Under the pieces are notes generated by a model. The model did no database searches and had not been told where the DNA came from. It was given only the letters and a program-made list of their open reading frames with translations. Source: Brachynemurus nebulosus (lineage: Eukaryota > Arthropoda > Insecta > Neuroptera > Myrmeleontidae). Taken from it: a stretch of DNA of 64,000 nt. Numbering within the stretch: the first letter of the stretch is position 1; each line of letters begins with the position of its first letter. The translations under genes and the position numbers were made by a program. The stretch lies in contig JAPWDM010000005.1 of assembly GCA_035578155.1 (NCBI GenBank), positions 13,358,832-13,422,831 on the forward strand, given 5' to 3'. This document shows positions 36,837 to 48,742 of this stretch, piece after piece.

Positions 36837-37125
36837 AAAATATAAGAATTGGTTTCAAATATTTTTCTTATGTTTTAGAAAGTGTCGAAACTTATCTAAA
36901 TTACATGGTTGACTAAGTGGCCGGAAAACGACATTTCATATTACACGATGTAATGTTTTAGGCATTAAGAATTAAGTATGTTTAAAATTAAATAAATGCT
37001 AATTTCCAAATGTTTAAGAAAACTAGTGTCGATATTTATCTGAATTAAGTATATGGTCGATAAATTGGCTGGAAAGCCACTTTTCATATTAAATATAAAT
37101 GTAATTGATCCGCAGAAAATTGTCT
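36837..37125 (+). repeat. Minisatellite, right part
   Basis: Continuation of the 35400 array: AGTGTCGAAACTTATCTAAA, GGAAAACGACATTTCATATT, then AGTGTCGATATTTATCTGAA about 180 bp later. Confidence 0.6.
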
Positions 37126-37153
37126 GAGATTTTACCAGGCCGTGACTGGAAAA

Positions 37154-37168
37154 GGCTGAGAAACACTG
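37154..37168. mobile_element. hAT-like terminus
   Basis: GGCTGAGAAACACTG is the inverse of CAGTGTTTCTCAGCC, a form typical of hAT (Charlie-like) termini. The element would extend leftwards over the minisatellite, but no left partner is seen, so it is a single-end call. Confidence 0.35.
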
Positions 37169-38353
37169 ATTTATACCTCACAAGGAGCGAGAAGTAGGTT
37201 TTTTTTGGGTCACTCTTTTCGGTAAAAAATTGCTACCTTCCACTGTTGACATACTGTTTTTTTCTTTCGATCAAAAATGTTTTCTTAGGCCTCTTTAGCG
37301 CCCACCAGTAAGGGATATCGACTCCGTGTACTAGCGAGTTCCGAGTACTTTTTATCAAAATAAACTCACCCTTCAGAAAAAAGTATGCAATGAAATTTTT
37401 TATTGGTCAGTATATACTTAATAAATTGACCTTGTAAAAAACAAACATTACTGAAATTTTTTCTCAACTAATCCATTTAATAAATTATTTTCAATAACTT
37501 TTTGTTACTCTATTAAATAGACCTGTCAAAAATCTATATCCATGTATAGTATAAAAAGAATTTGGAAAAAAAATTCAACAAATGAATAATAAAGATAGAC
37601 AATTTCAAATGCATACAATTCATGTACTTTCATTTCACTTATGAAAACCATCGATACAATAGAAATCATTGTTTCATTAAATTTAGCAACGTCATGCCAA
37701 TATCTATAAATTAAATAATATATTATGCATTAATTTTAATTAATACTGTCATATAAAAATTTGATATTACTATAAATCTATTTAAAGTTTGAAACAATAC
37801 GTTCGTTCGTACCTTCGTACATGTACTTTTTACATGTGTTGAAGCGCACCTTTTAATGATAATAGCCAGTATGTATGTATTTTTTATCTTGTCGTATTCC
37901 TAGCTTGAATGCTAGCAATTTAGTCTAGGTTCAGAAACGAACTGAATGTTCAAAATTATTCACCCGGAATTTGTTAACCTAATCTTGTTCTATACATAGT
38001 ACTTATTATAAAAGTTCACTTTGCCAGCTGACAGCTTCGGCATCATGACGCTGGCTGGAAGTTTTTTTGTAGTCAAAATTTAATAACTTCAATCGATTGT
38101 AGGCCGTTTGTAGATGTTTATAGTATATTTATTTTCGTTTGTAGCCCTTTAGTTTATTTGTAATTAGCAACCAAAATTTTGTACTGAAGTTAGCCGGAAG
38201 CAATCGTGAATGTAATTTTTTTTTGGTAGCAACAGAAAGATTATCGTTTGTAGTGTCTAAATGTAACGGTAAAATGTTCGTAGGATCGCCTGATAAAGCA
38301 TAATTAATTAAAAAGTTATTTAAAAAAATTGCGCATGCGTACCATTTTAAATT
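37169..38353. other. No gene or repeat recognised
   Basis: AT-rich spacer. I see no supported feature. Confidence 0.5.
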
Positions 38354-39255
38354 TGCTCCATGTGAGTTCGTTATTTTAAATTTGACGCATGTATAGGTTT
38401 TATTGCATTATATTATTCAAAATTTAACAGATTGCGTTTATGATTACAGTAAAATTTGATCTAAAAGTTTTTATTTTTAATTAATTATGAAAGATAATAA
38501 TAATAAACTCTTAAAAAGGAAAACTTCTTACACCTACACATTTTTAAACTCATGTACTTTTATCGCAAAGAGAAGAGTGCAATGGATTTTATTTCGACAA
38601 TGGTTTGTAGAATATTTTTAATTTAAATTTTTCTTGGACAGCAATTAGTATTTATTATTGGAAATCTTATATGCTTTAAAACTTCAAAATTAAAAAAATA
38701 TTACAAAAAGTTAACCACATGTAACAGAATAATTATGTCGTTTTATGAGGTTGTTATATTTTTGAAAATAAAAATAAAACAATGAATTTTAAAAAAGTAA
38801 TTTTTTTATTCCAATAAAACATGTTGAATAATATATAATACATATTATTAAAATAATTTTTCTTAATACACTATCAAAAATACATCGTAGTTTCTTTTAA
38901 ACTTGGGTCAGCAATTGGTATGAATGAAAAATTCTAAAAAAATAGCAGCTTTAAATAATAAAATCTCACAAGGATTTTCAAAAATGTGCAAATTAAACAA
39001 ACTCATCAGTTACTGAAGCAATTCTTTAAAAAATAATCTCAATAACAGGTTTAACGCAATTGAAAATTATTTATTATTATTATCTATCTTTCATTAATAA
39101 TTTTTTATTATTATCTTTCATAATTAATTAAAAATAAAAAATTTTTAGACTAAATTTTACTGTAATCATAAACGCAATCTGTTAAATTTTGAATAATATA
39201 ATGCTATAAAACCTATACATGCGTCAAATTTAAAATAACGAACTCACATGGAGCA
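38354..39255. mobile_element. Foldback with long, nearly identical arms
   Basis: The left arm (38354 to about 38508) starts TGCTCCATGTGAGTTCGTTA and is repeated inverted at about 39100-39255 with only a few differences over about 155 bp. The spacer of roughly 590 bp is AT-rich without a frame. Little divergence between arms suggests recent formation or arm homogenisation. The target duplication is not identified. Confidence 0.7.
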
Positions 39256-40457
39256 CGAATGAGAAAAAGTAAGAATTTAGTTTTTTTTTTTTTTTTTTTT
39301 TTTAAATATTCTTTTGTATAATATCAACCATTAAAATTTCTTTATTTTTTGCCATAAAATAGGTCATAGTGAACTTCAACTAATGTCTTCGAAGAATGCT
39401 GTGGTTTATGTGCGACCAAAAAGAAGAAAAAATTATCACTGTGCATAAGTAAAAAGAAATATTTGAGTTACTCTGTTTTTACAAATTTTTCGTCAGTTTT
39501 TTTTGTTATTACATCTTTAGGGTCTCCACCATTTCTATAATCACATACCCAATGAATTAAAGAACATTTTCGGTAAGTAACAACTAAAAATATATAATAA
39601 ATCTAATATACATTTATATGTCTTTGATTTGCTGCAGCTACCTCAAAATTCAGTTAAACGAAGGAACGTCATAAGATGTTAAATATTTTTGTTTGCAACT
39701 ATGTATAACGTGTGTTGTGGTACAACCTAACAAAAACAAATTATTTTCTCGAGTTTTTTACACTCATTCATTTAACAAAATAATTGAAAACTGCAGTTCA
39801 ATGTTTACGGTTTATACATATTTACATGGTAATTTAAATTTATAACAAGTTATCATATTCATAACATTATTATTATTATAGTGCTGGCGGGGGTGCTGGG
39901 AACGTTAAGAAAATTTTTGGCATTTTTCTATTCAGTTACGTAACAACATTCAACAAACAATGACAGCGCTGTGTATAAAATTTTTTAATATTATTTGCAG
40001 CGCTCCCATGATTTAAAATATTTTACGATGATTTTTCTTAAAATTTTCATTTTACAATATTTTTGTGAGCAAGGTCGAAAGAAATCCACCTAATTTACAC
40101 CTAATTCTCCATACTTTAAATTACCCAAAATATTTTTTTTTACTAGGCTAGGTTCACATAAACCTAGCCGTCCCTTTTGTTTTTCATGTGTTCTCGAAAA
40201 CGGTAAGAACACCTAATTTTTTATTAGCACACCTAATTTACACGCAAAATACACTTTTTGTTATCTACTAATTTTTTGGGATTTTACAAATTTTTTTTTT
40301 TGTGGGACGGCTAGCTTTACGGAGGCGAATAAGCTTGCAAAAAATTTATTTGGATAGTTTTTCATATTTTTTAATATAGTTATAGCAATCTAAAATCAAG
40401 CAAAGCTGATTCTTTCACTTATTATTACACGAGAGGTTTGCATTTTTTCGAATAAAT
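39256..40457. other. Spacer with a poly-T run and small inverted repeats
   Basis: T23 at 39281-39303 lies just right of the foldback. GGCTAGGTT (40146) pairs with AACCTAGCC (40161), and TAGCCGTCCC (40165) pairs with GGGACGGCTA (40303), suggesting another small decayed foldback at 40146-40313. Confidence 0.4.
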
Positions 40458-40622
40458 TTGGGTTTGTCTAACGAAAATTTGCTGCCTAACAATTTAACGA
40501 GAAGAACTGTCAACTAACAAAAACGAGACAGCGAAGCTGAAGCGTTTTTGGGTTGACAGTTCTTCTCGTTAAATTGCTTTTAGGCAAGAAATTTTAGTTG
40601 TAGAAAGTACAAATTTATTTAG
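40458..40622. repeat. Long hairpin (imperfect palindrome)
   Basis: TTTAACGAGAAGAACTGTCA (40494) pairs exactly with its inverse ending at about 40573, and weaker pairing (TTGCTGCCTA against TAGGCAAGAA) extends outward to about 75 bp per arm. The loop is around GAGACAGCGAAGCTGAAGCG. It may be a small foldback element. Confidence 0.6.
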
Positions 40623-40824
40623 AAAAAATATAAAACTCAGGCGTAAAACGGTAAGACTATTTAACGAATAAAATAAATCCGTATAATTCATATTGTTATT
40701 TAATTGTTACTGATGGTTTTGAAATCAATTAAATTGACCAATACGAGTTTTTGTTTCATTTTTATCGTGTTTACCTACAATGAAATGACTAATGAAATGT
40801 TTTGTACTATTTTTTGCGCTGTAA

Positions 40825-41313
40825 GGCTGCTTACACAATCAATGAAATAAGGAATAAGAAATAAGAAATAAGGAATAAGAAATATGCCATCTAGTGACGT
40901 TGAATGGAACTTTAATGAAATAAGAAATAAGAAACAAGAAATAAGGAATAAGAAATAAGGAGTATGCCACCTAGTGATGTTGAATAGAACTTTAACGTAG
41001 CTAGTCATAGATATAAATATGTAGGTATTTTTTTACGTCAAAATTCGTGATTTTTTTCACTTAGTGACAAAAAAGTCATCACGAACGTTACTTTTTTATG
41101 AATTCTGATGTACAAAAATACCTAAATACATTTACCTATGAACAGTTAAGTTAAAGTTTCATTCAACGTCACTAGATGGCATACTTCTTATTTCTTATTC
41201 CTTATTCCTTATTTCTTATTTCTTATTTCATTGAAGTTCCATTCTTGTCACTAGATGACATACTTCTTATTCCTTATTTCTTATTCCTTATTTCATTGAT
41301 TGTGTATGACCCA
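40825..41313. mobile_element. TAA-flanked foldback whose arms are AATAAG minisatellites
   Basis: ACACAATCAATGAAATAAGG is near both ends in inverted orientation; TAA lies outside (40822-40824 and 41314-41316), fitting a PIF/Harbinger-like MITE. Each arm holds two units of (GAAATAAGGAATAA)n followed by GCCATCTAGTGACGTTGAAT and GGAACTTTAA. The middle has another pair, CGTCAAAATTCGTGAT / ATCACGAACGTT. The minus 77-codon frame (Phe-Leu-Ile rich) is repeat translation. Confidence 0.7.
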
Positions 41314-41316
41314 TAA

Positions 41317-42246
41317 ATATCTGTCCTAAATTTTTGTTCCATGGTAAAAGTGAAAAAATTATAATATTCTCATGGGACTTGATATACCTACATGAGTTAA
41401 TTGTCATCTTAAAAACCTCTTAAGAATATCAATTTCTTCAAGAATAATTTTGACCATTCAAATCGTTTCTCAACCTAGACTAATTTATTTATACTGATGA
41501 TTTTTTTATTGTTGTTTATATGTATATTATTGTGGCACATGCCTTTTTGTACATATATTACATTGTGCATAATGAAAGAATTGAATTAAAGATATCTTAA
41601 TTAATATGCTACGTCGAGTATGTGTTAAATAAAAATTAATTTAGAAAGTTTTTTAAATAAATTTTTTAAGAATAAATAAAAATAATTGTCTAACAAACAA
41701 AATATTCGATTTCCTATGTACCTATAGAAGCTCAGTCTTCACTTTTTCAATTATTATTTTCTTGTTATGTAATGTCTGACGATTTCATGTGTTTTTGTTT
41801 TTAGGGTTCTGAAGTAATAAATTTCGGAAACTTTTTAATTTCACCATCCTCGTTGATCTCATCTCCTACAATTCCTATATCTTTCGACTTAAGAACGTGA
41901 AATTTAGTGCGTACATGCTGCAGGCGTAGATTTTAATCAGAATATCTCAATTTTTACAATACGGACTTTCCCGTACTGAAAAGTGGGGATGAAAATTTTT
42001 GCTCGACATACCGCTTCGTGAGTCATTGAAAAGAGTTCGAAAAATGAAATAATAGGGCTGCTAGTATTTTTATGATTGTTTGCGCCTTTATTTAAAAATA
42101 TACCTTTTTGTACCTATTAGTACAAATTTAGTATTTTTTAAAAATATTTTAGTCAAAGTAAACAAAATCCTATGCGCATGATCCTAAATTAATTAATTAG
42201 TAATTATCATTTTTAACCAGTACCTAGTAATAGTTGAATAACCAAA

Positions 42247-42249
<3 letters not shown>
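41317..42249. other. No gene or repeat recognised
   Basis: AT-rich spacer. I see no supported feature. Confidence 0.5.

Positions 42250-42318
<69 letters not shown>
42250..42318. repeat. (TA)n microsatellite
   Basis: Uninterrupted TA dinucleotides. Confidence 0.95.
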
Positions 42319-42321
<3 letters not shown>

Positions 42322-44565
42322 GGTTTTTTGTATAATCGTATAGTTGATATATATGTAGCCTAAAATCCTAGTGTATTATTACCAATCTTACTTAAAAATA
42401 TCGTGAAGTGAAAGTGTATGTTCAGTGATCCCATTTTCCTTATATTTTACCCATTCCTATTAGTTTTCACTGGAATACTTTTGGAGCCAAAAAACGCGGT
42501 ATTTAAGGTAAGAGGTTTTCCTCCGATATTTGTATTATACTGTAAAATTTATTTATTTTCTAATCATATTCAATGATAAACCGTAAAAAAATATACTTAA
42601 ATATCATATATCTTATCCAGTGTTGACAGGATTTTTCTTCTCAAATTAAAAGTAAAAGATTGCAATTTGTTCGATTTTTTTTGGGGGAAAAATTTTTTTT
42701 AACTTCTTTAGGAGTTTAAAAAAAATTTGTTATACATTTTGTATATACATTTTTGACCAGTATTACTCCCCCTCCAAATCTCAGTTTTTGATGAACCTGG
42801 TTTTTCTAAAGTTAAGGCTCGTTATAAAATTTCATTAAAGACGTTCGAGCACGTCCACAAAACACTACAGAATAATGTTATGTAGCTACCACAAAACACT
42901 ATACCTGTATGTTATGCATACAGAGCTTGTATTTGTTCATGTATCATATGATGTGTTGTGTTGGTCGTGTATATGGGTGATTGATATACGTACCACCTAT
43001 ATACTGATCTCTGACATCAATGCATACACAGTTGTTGATTGAAATTTAGTAGTCTGATTGGACCTTGTATGTCGTGTACACATCAAAATCTACCCGAATA
43101 TTAATTTCAACAATTAATATTTCATTTTAACGTTCGTCAACACGATGTTTTTTGCGTAATTATATAAATTGCATATTTCAGAGAATATTTTTAAACATTT
43201 TTTATTGTGGTATCTACTCTTATAATATACTTACTATAATTTTTAAAATGAAAAAATGCTGTTTAGAATGTTTTTTCCAATGGCTCTTTGTTAAAAATTT
43301 GATTTTTAATCGTCAATTACTTTAAGAAATGATCTATGAAGGCCTTAAAATTTTTGAGAGAAGATAAGTATGTAATTGAACTTGTTAATTCTGTAAAATT
43401 AAAATTTTTATCTACTATTAGGTTTGACGCACGAACGTCCTTAACAAACTTTAAAAGACGTCATTTTTTTCATTCGGCCCTTCCTGCTGTAAGTAGATAT
43501 TGTAGAGCTGTAGCGTATAATATTTTGGACTGTGCAGCCCTGCAACTGTATTAGGGATCATTTTGTCCGTTGTCTAAGAATCATTCTAAAAAATTTAAGT
43601 GTATTTAGGGAGATTTGAGGTTGACTTTTGGAGTTTATTTTTTCTAAAGTTCGGTTGGCTTATCTCTAATCTTATCTCGAAAGCTATCAAAAACTTGAGC
43701 TGCTCAGGAACCCTGACTCAATGCGTACTCAGCATGCACTTTTTATAGTAAGTATCTACTCATCTCGTACCTACGAAATTTATGTCATAAATAATCGGAT
43801 TGTTTAATAATTTTTGTGATTATTATTTTTAATATTATTTCTAACTATTGTTTCCGTATTTGCGAGCGCATTTCTTTTGCAATACCGTTTATGGAATATT
43901 TATTGCAACCAACCACGATACGATAATATTTAAATGATCGTTATGTGTATTTATCCGTAATAATAACAATAACAATATTTCCTCCGGTTACTTTATGTAT
44001 AAAATTTCCAGTTAATATTTTATGTATTATTATCGTTCGGCAAATGAGTGTACACGCGCACAGTACATTCGGTATTGCATTAACCGTATGAAATTTGCGA
44101 GTAACAAAATGATTGCCTTCAAAAAATGTTATACTATACAGAATATTATTAGAGGTATAAAATGGTTCAATACAAATTATACCGGTAATGATGTATATCG
44201 CAAAAATTGTTGTTTACGGGTATTTAACACCATTGATAACGCGAAATATATATATTACTTTTATATACTCTACTGTTATGGTCCATTTCACTTAAATTTA
44301 ACCATGCTTCATCACTTATAAATTTAAATAATTTCCGTTTTCTTGGCTCTTCTTTTTCATTATTGCATTTACGTAAATTTTAAGACTGCAGTTTGTTTTT
44401 AGAAAAGAATCGAAGGTTGATTTGTTTTGAATATAAGAATTATTTAATTTTTTAACTTTGACTCATGGTCAATTGTATTTGAAACAGGGTATACATGTGG
44501 CTTAGTGTATTTGCTAATATCTACTAAATTTTAAGTGTGCGTAGTCAGGTTCATTTATATTGAAT
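42319..44565. other. No gene or repeat recognised
   Basis: The longest stretch (2.2 kb) in which I see no transposon ends. Frames at 43336-43554 (72 codons) and 44022-44321 (99 codons) are not low in complexity but match no family I know and lack visible splice or promoter context. Confidence 0.45.
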
Positions 44566-44630
44566 TCTTAACAAGATTTTTTAAATTGGGGTTTGATGAC
44601 ACTAGAAGTATAATTTTTAAGGATATTTTG

Positions 44631-45149
44631 GAGTAATGGTCATCAAGGAAAACAGAAATGTGATTTTTTCCCCTAAAGGCTACCGGTTTCGACTTATCGT
44701 CTTCTTCAGGCCTATAATTGTATTTATGTCAGACTGACATTTGAAAATAAAAATAACAACAAGACTGATTAAAAAAGTTTAAAAACAGTTTAAAACAACA
44801 ATTAAAGTTTAATATGATTAAAAATATGAAGAAAATTATTTAGAAATATAGATAATTTAAAGAAATATATAATTAAACTGTGTATCACGAAAAAATTGTG
44901 CATTACGAAAAAACAAATAAGGATAATATGAATGTATTTGTGAATTAATGTTAAAATATTTTAAATGAAAAGTAAGTATTGCTACGATGAATTCCGAAAA
45001 CAAAATCTTTTTAATCAGTGTTGTTATTTTTATTTTCAAATATCAGTCTGACATAAATACAATTATAGGCCTGAAGAAGACGATATGTCGAAACCGGTAG
45101 CCTTTAGGGGAAAAAATCACATTTCTGTTTTTCTTGATGACCATTACTC
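44631..45149. mobile_element. Foldback with 130-bp arms (CGAAACCGGTAGCC motif)
   Basis: The left arm 44631-44760 (GAGTAATGGTCATCAAGG, TTTTTTCCCCTAAAGGCTAC, TCAGGCCTATAATTGTATTT) is repeated inverted at 45020-45149 with few differences. The 13-mer TCTTAACAAGATT is at 44566-44578 and again at 45148-45160, so an insertion of about 570 bp including 52 bp left of the foldback is possible. No transposase. The motif CTGAAGAAGACGATATGTCG with CGAAACCGG is of a type repeatedly seen in insect repeats. Confidence 0.7.
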
Positions 45150-45160
45150 TTAACAAGATT

Positions 45161-46549
45161 GTTTGCTAGTACAAGAATTTGTATGCATTCAAATGTTTGC
45201 TAGTTTTTTGGTACTTAGGAAAATACGGAACGTTTTTATGGAAGAAACATACCGAAAACTAAAGTAATTTTTGGGCGCTTCTGGTGCAATACGATTTTGT
45301 TAAACAGTTTGTTAAAGATAAGTGCGGACTCCATCTTAATATTAGGTAGTTAGAGACGAATTGACAATTCTTCCGTCCATGTATCCAACAAAATTTTACA
45401 CCACACTCTTTCCTGCCTTTGTATAAGTCGAATATAAACACCACAAGGGTTATTCAACGAACTAAAAGGTAAAAATGTACGAGATTTCAACGTTTCAACC
45501 AAGCAATATCTCGAAAACGGTTTGAGGAATAAACTCGAAACTTACTGGATAAACCGATAAACCGAAGTGGTGCCCATATTTTGTACTTGGATGTTATTTC
45601 CAGTAAGCCATTTTCTGTCATGTCACATCCAGAACCGGATTTGTATATGTGGAGACCTTTTAGTATTTTTGTGGAGGTCCCGATGTTAAGGCAATAAGGA
45701 AATCTTTCCCGAAAAATGGCGCTGGCGAACAAAAAAAGCGCTTATTCGTCGTATTTTCTTCCTCTTTTCAAAGGTTATTTTGCGGTAGCCTCGGACCCCA
45801 AGTGCACTTATGTAAATTCGGCTCTGGTCACACCAATTTCAAGATGTTAAATAGAACACAGTATGTTTATTTTTTTTAAATGTTTTATAGATAAATTTGG
45901 CGAAATCTAGATCGAAATTTCTGTGACGTGATGGGAAAACGTTAGCTGAAAATAAGTTCAAATTTAAGCTTCAAACTTCGGGAATAATTTTGCTGCTTCA
46001 TTTATGTGACACTCTTTATTAAAATAAAATTTTAAATTTTACTATCTTAGACAAAAAGGTAGAAATGTAACACATTTTTGTTGAAAATACATATATATTG
46101 ATAATAACTTATAAAATTACTACAAATTTTAGTAGCAATAATTACTTAATAGAAAATAGTATATCATTTTCATTAGGTACGTGAAAAAAGTAAATATAAT
46201 ATATCACTGTATGCTGGCAGAGTACTTAGCGTACCAAAAAATTCATATGATTTATAATAATATATCTTGGAATAAACCTTTCAACTTGTACACAATAAAT
46301 TAGACGGTGTATAATTTATTACGTTAAGCGTACAACTGTAGTAAATTATATTAATGAACTATTAAGAGATTTGTTTTTCGTTTTTTCAACTAATTTTTAA
46401 TTTTTTAATTTTGTGATAAATACTTTCAAAGCTGTAACTGAATTAAAAAATATAAGTAAAAAAATCCTATATTTAAAAATGGACTGAAAAATATAAAAAT
46501 TATAAAGATTATCTCTGAAATCTTTAGAGAAAATTATTGAAATATAGGG
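45161..46549. other. No gene recognised
   Basis: AT-rich spacer with slightly higher GC at 45300-45830. Minus frames 45259-45444 and 45487-45732 show no domain. Confidence 0.45.
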
Positions 46550-47663
46550 TTGACCGGGGTAATTGTGAATGGATTTTCATGAGTTGGGATAAAAGCGTTG
46601 TTTTAAGTATTTTTTATTTTATATATCACATTATGGTTGATTTATTTTTAATTCTACATTATTCAGGATGCAGCACACAAATTTTGAGTAAATTCGTATG
46701 AAAAACAAAAATTTTATAAGCAATTCACATTTCCCCGGTGCAGTTTTGCAAATCTTATGAATTTCGGGGTAAAAGTGAATTCCATCAGAAAAATTATTTA
46801 GAATGGATTACAAGAGAAGTGTGGTACGTCAGAGTAAAGCCCAGCTCAAATTCTTCACATTTACTCCACTTTCAAATTTTTCATCAAACCTTAGCGGTCA
46901 CAATTTCTCTTTGTTTAATGCAAGTTACGCATACCTCAAATTTCTACAAAAAATCAAGGTTAAAGAAAAATAACAAAATTGTAGGAACAAATTTATTACA
47001 AGCTAAAAATGATATTTTGATGATATTTTGTCATTTTATCATATAAAAAATCAAACAATTCCATGTATTCACACAAAAACAAGGAAAATAAGACTTTTTC
47101 AAGGAAATACATTTAGTTTACATGAATAAAAAACAACAATTTTTTTTTTGTATTGTTTGTACAACGGAAACTTGTATAATAAGGTCACCAGCACCTTCAT
47201 CAACATTTTCAACTCTGAAAAGGACACTACTGAAATTTTTGACCGAATGGGGGCATTTGTGAATGACGTTTACAATTACCCCACAATTTTAAAATCATGG
47301 GGTAATTGTGAATTGGTGATAAATTGTCCAATTTCTTTAGCAATTAATAAGGAACCCTCTCAGGGCTTAGACCACTTCTTTAAAAGTACTTTTAACCATT
47401 TCTTACCTTTTAAAAAAAGAAAATGTATTTAAAAAAAACTTTTTTTTGAGGATTGGTCGAAGTAAGATACATAAAATTTTGCAAGGGTTTTTTCAAAATA
47501 AAAAAGAAGATACTAATACTTGGAGAATCGTTATGAAATTTTAATAGCATATTAAGAAAGTACAGAAAAACATATTAAGAGTTGATTTTTAACAATATTA
47601 ATGTTATTTTGGAAATTATAGGCGCCGTTCACAATTGCCCCAATTCACAATTATCCCGGTCAA
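46550..47663. mobile_element. Foldback with TTGACCGGGRTAATTGTGAA termini
   Basis: The 20-bp ends are inverted and nearly identical. The motif GGGGTAA-TGTGAA recurs inside, in both orientations (about 46770, 47275, 47300, 47635). Frames at 46738-47046 and 47148-47432 lie inside; they contain no recognised transposase residues and partly translate the repeated motif. The target site is unclear. Confidence 0.65.
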
Positions 47664-47723
47664 TCATAATACTTTCCAATAGGATACTTTTAAAAAACTC
47701 AATTTTTCCGACCCGAGAAAGTA

Positions 47724-48740
47724 CACTAGCGGAAAAAATTAAAGGATTAAAAAAAACATTCAAATTTTTAGCAATTTTTCGAATGGCCGTATCTTTGTTA
47801 AAAATGGTCGTATTGGAGTCGCAAAAAAAAGCAATTTAAAGCTTGAAGTTTCTAGTTTTGAGATCTTGTGATGAAAGAATTTTCGACGCAACGTGTATCG
47901 CTCGATCGTAATAAATACTGTGAAAAAAAATTTTCGAAATTTTTTCGGTTTTTTTCTGGTCTACCTATTTGGAAAAAAGTTTTTCAACTTAACCACCATA
48001 TGAACCGGATAACTTGTTCATTCAGCTTTAATTTGCTTTTTTTTAGACCTTGTACGACCACTTCTCGCTGTGATATCGGACTTTGAATGGAAAAGGATCA
48101 TTTTGTCTTTGATCATCGATATCTCAGCAACCAGCGATTGCACAAAAAATTGAAGTGGGTTTTAAAAACTTGAATAAATTTTCTACAAGAATTATCCATT
48201 GTTTTTTCGAAAAAAAATTTTTTGCACAATCTACATGAATTTGAAAAATCACGAAAAAAGAGCTTTTAGTGGCTTTTTGGAAAATCAAGCGCTGAATTAA
48301 AAATACCGAGAAAACCATTAATGTTAAGTGTGCCTTTTACAATTCAATATACTCACAAAAACCCCACAGAGTTAAAATTTGATCCATCCAACCGTTTTTT
48401 TGTTTTATTCGATTGAATTTTCAAAAAAAATTAATGGATATTTCTTTGCTCTTAAACTTTCATAATGAAACAAAAATTTTCACATTTTTTCAAAAGCTTC
48501 AAAAGTTAAATCCGTGAACCAGAAAAAAAAATGAGAAAATTTCGAAAACTTTTTTCACGGTATTTATTAGGATTGAGCGATACATTAGAAACTTCAAAGA
48601 TCTCAAAACTAGAAATTTCAAACTTTAAATTGCTTTTTTTACGACTTTATGATACGATTATTTTTAACTAAGATACACCTATTCGAAAAATCGCTAATTT
48701 TGAAACTATTTTTTGATCCTTTAATTTTTTCCCCCTAGTG
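47724..48740. mobile_element. TA-flanked foldback with arms of about 230 bp (CACTAGSGGRAAAAAATT)
   Basis: CACTAGCGGAAAAAATTAAA on the left pairs with inverse CACTAGGGGGAAAAAATTAA on the right, TA outside (47722-47723 and 48741-48742). Pairing continues through AAAGCAATTTAAAG, TTCTAGTTTTGAGATCTT and GTATCGCTC. The middle has further hairpins. Short frames inside are repeat translation. It begins only 60 bp after the preceding foldback. Confidence 0.75.
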
Positions 48741-48742
48741 TA

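Noticed and set aside
40775..41008. Hydrophobic minus-strand frame as a membrane protein
   Set aside because: Its Phe/Leu/Ile repeats are translation of the AATAAG minisatellite arm.
46738..47432. Frames of 102 and 94 codons inside the 46550-47663 foldback as a transposase
   Set aside because: No DDE/D-like context or helix-turn-helix pattern, and parts translate the repeated GGGGTAATTGTGAA motif.
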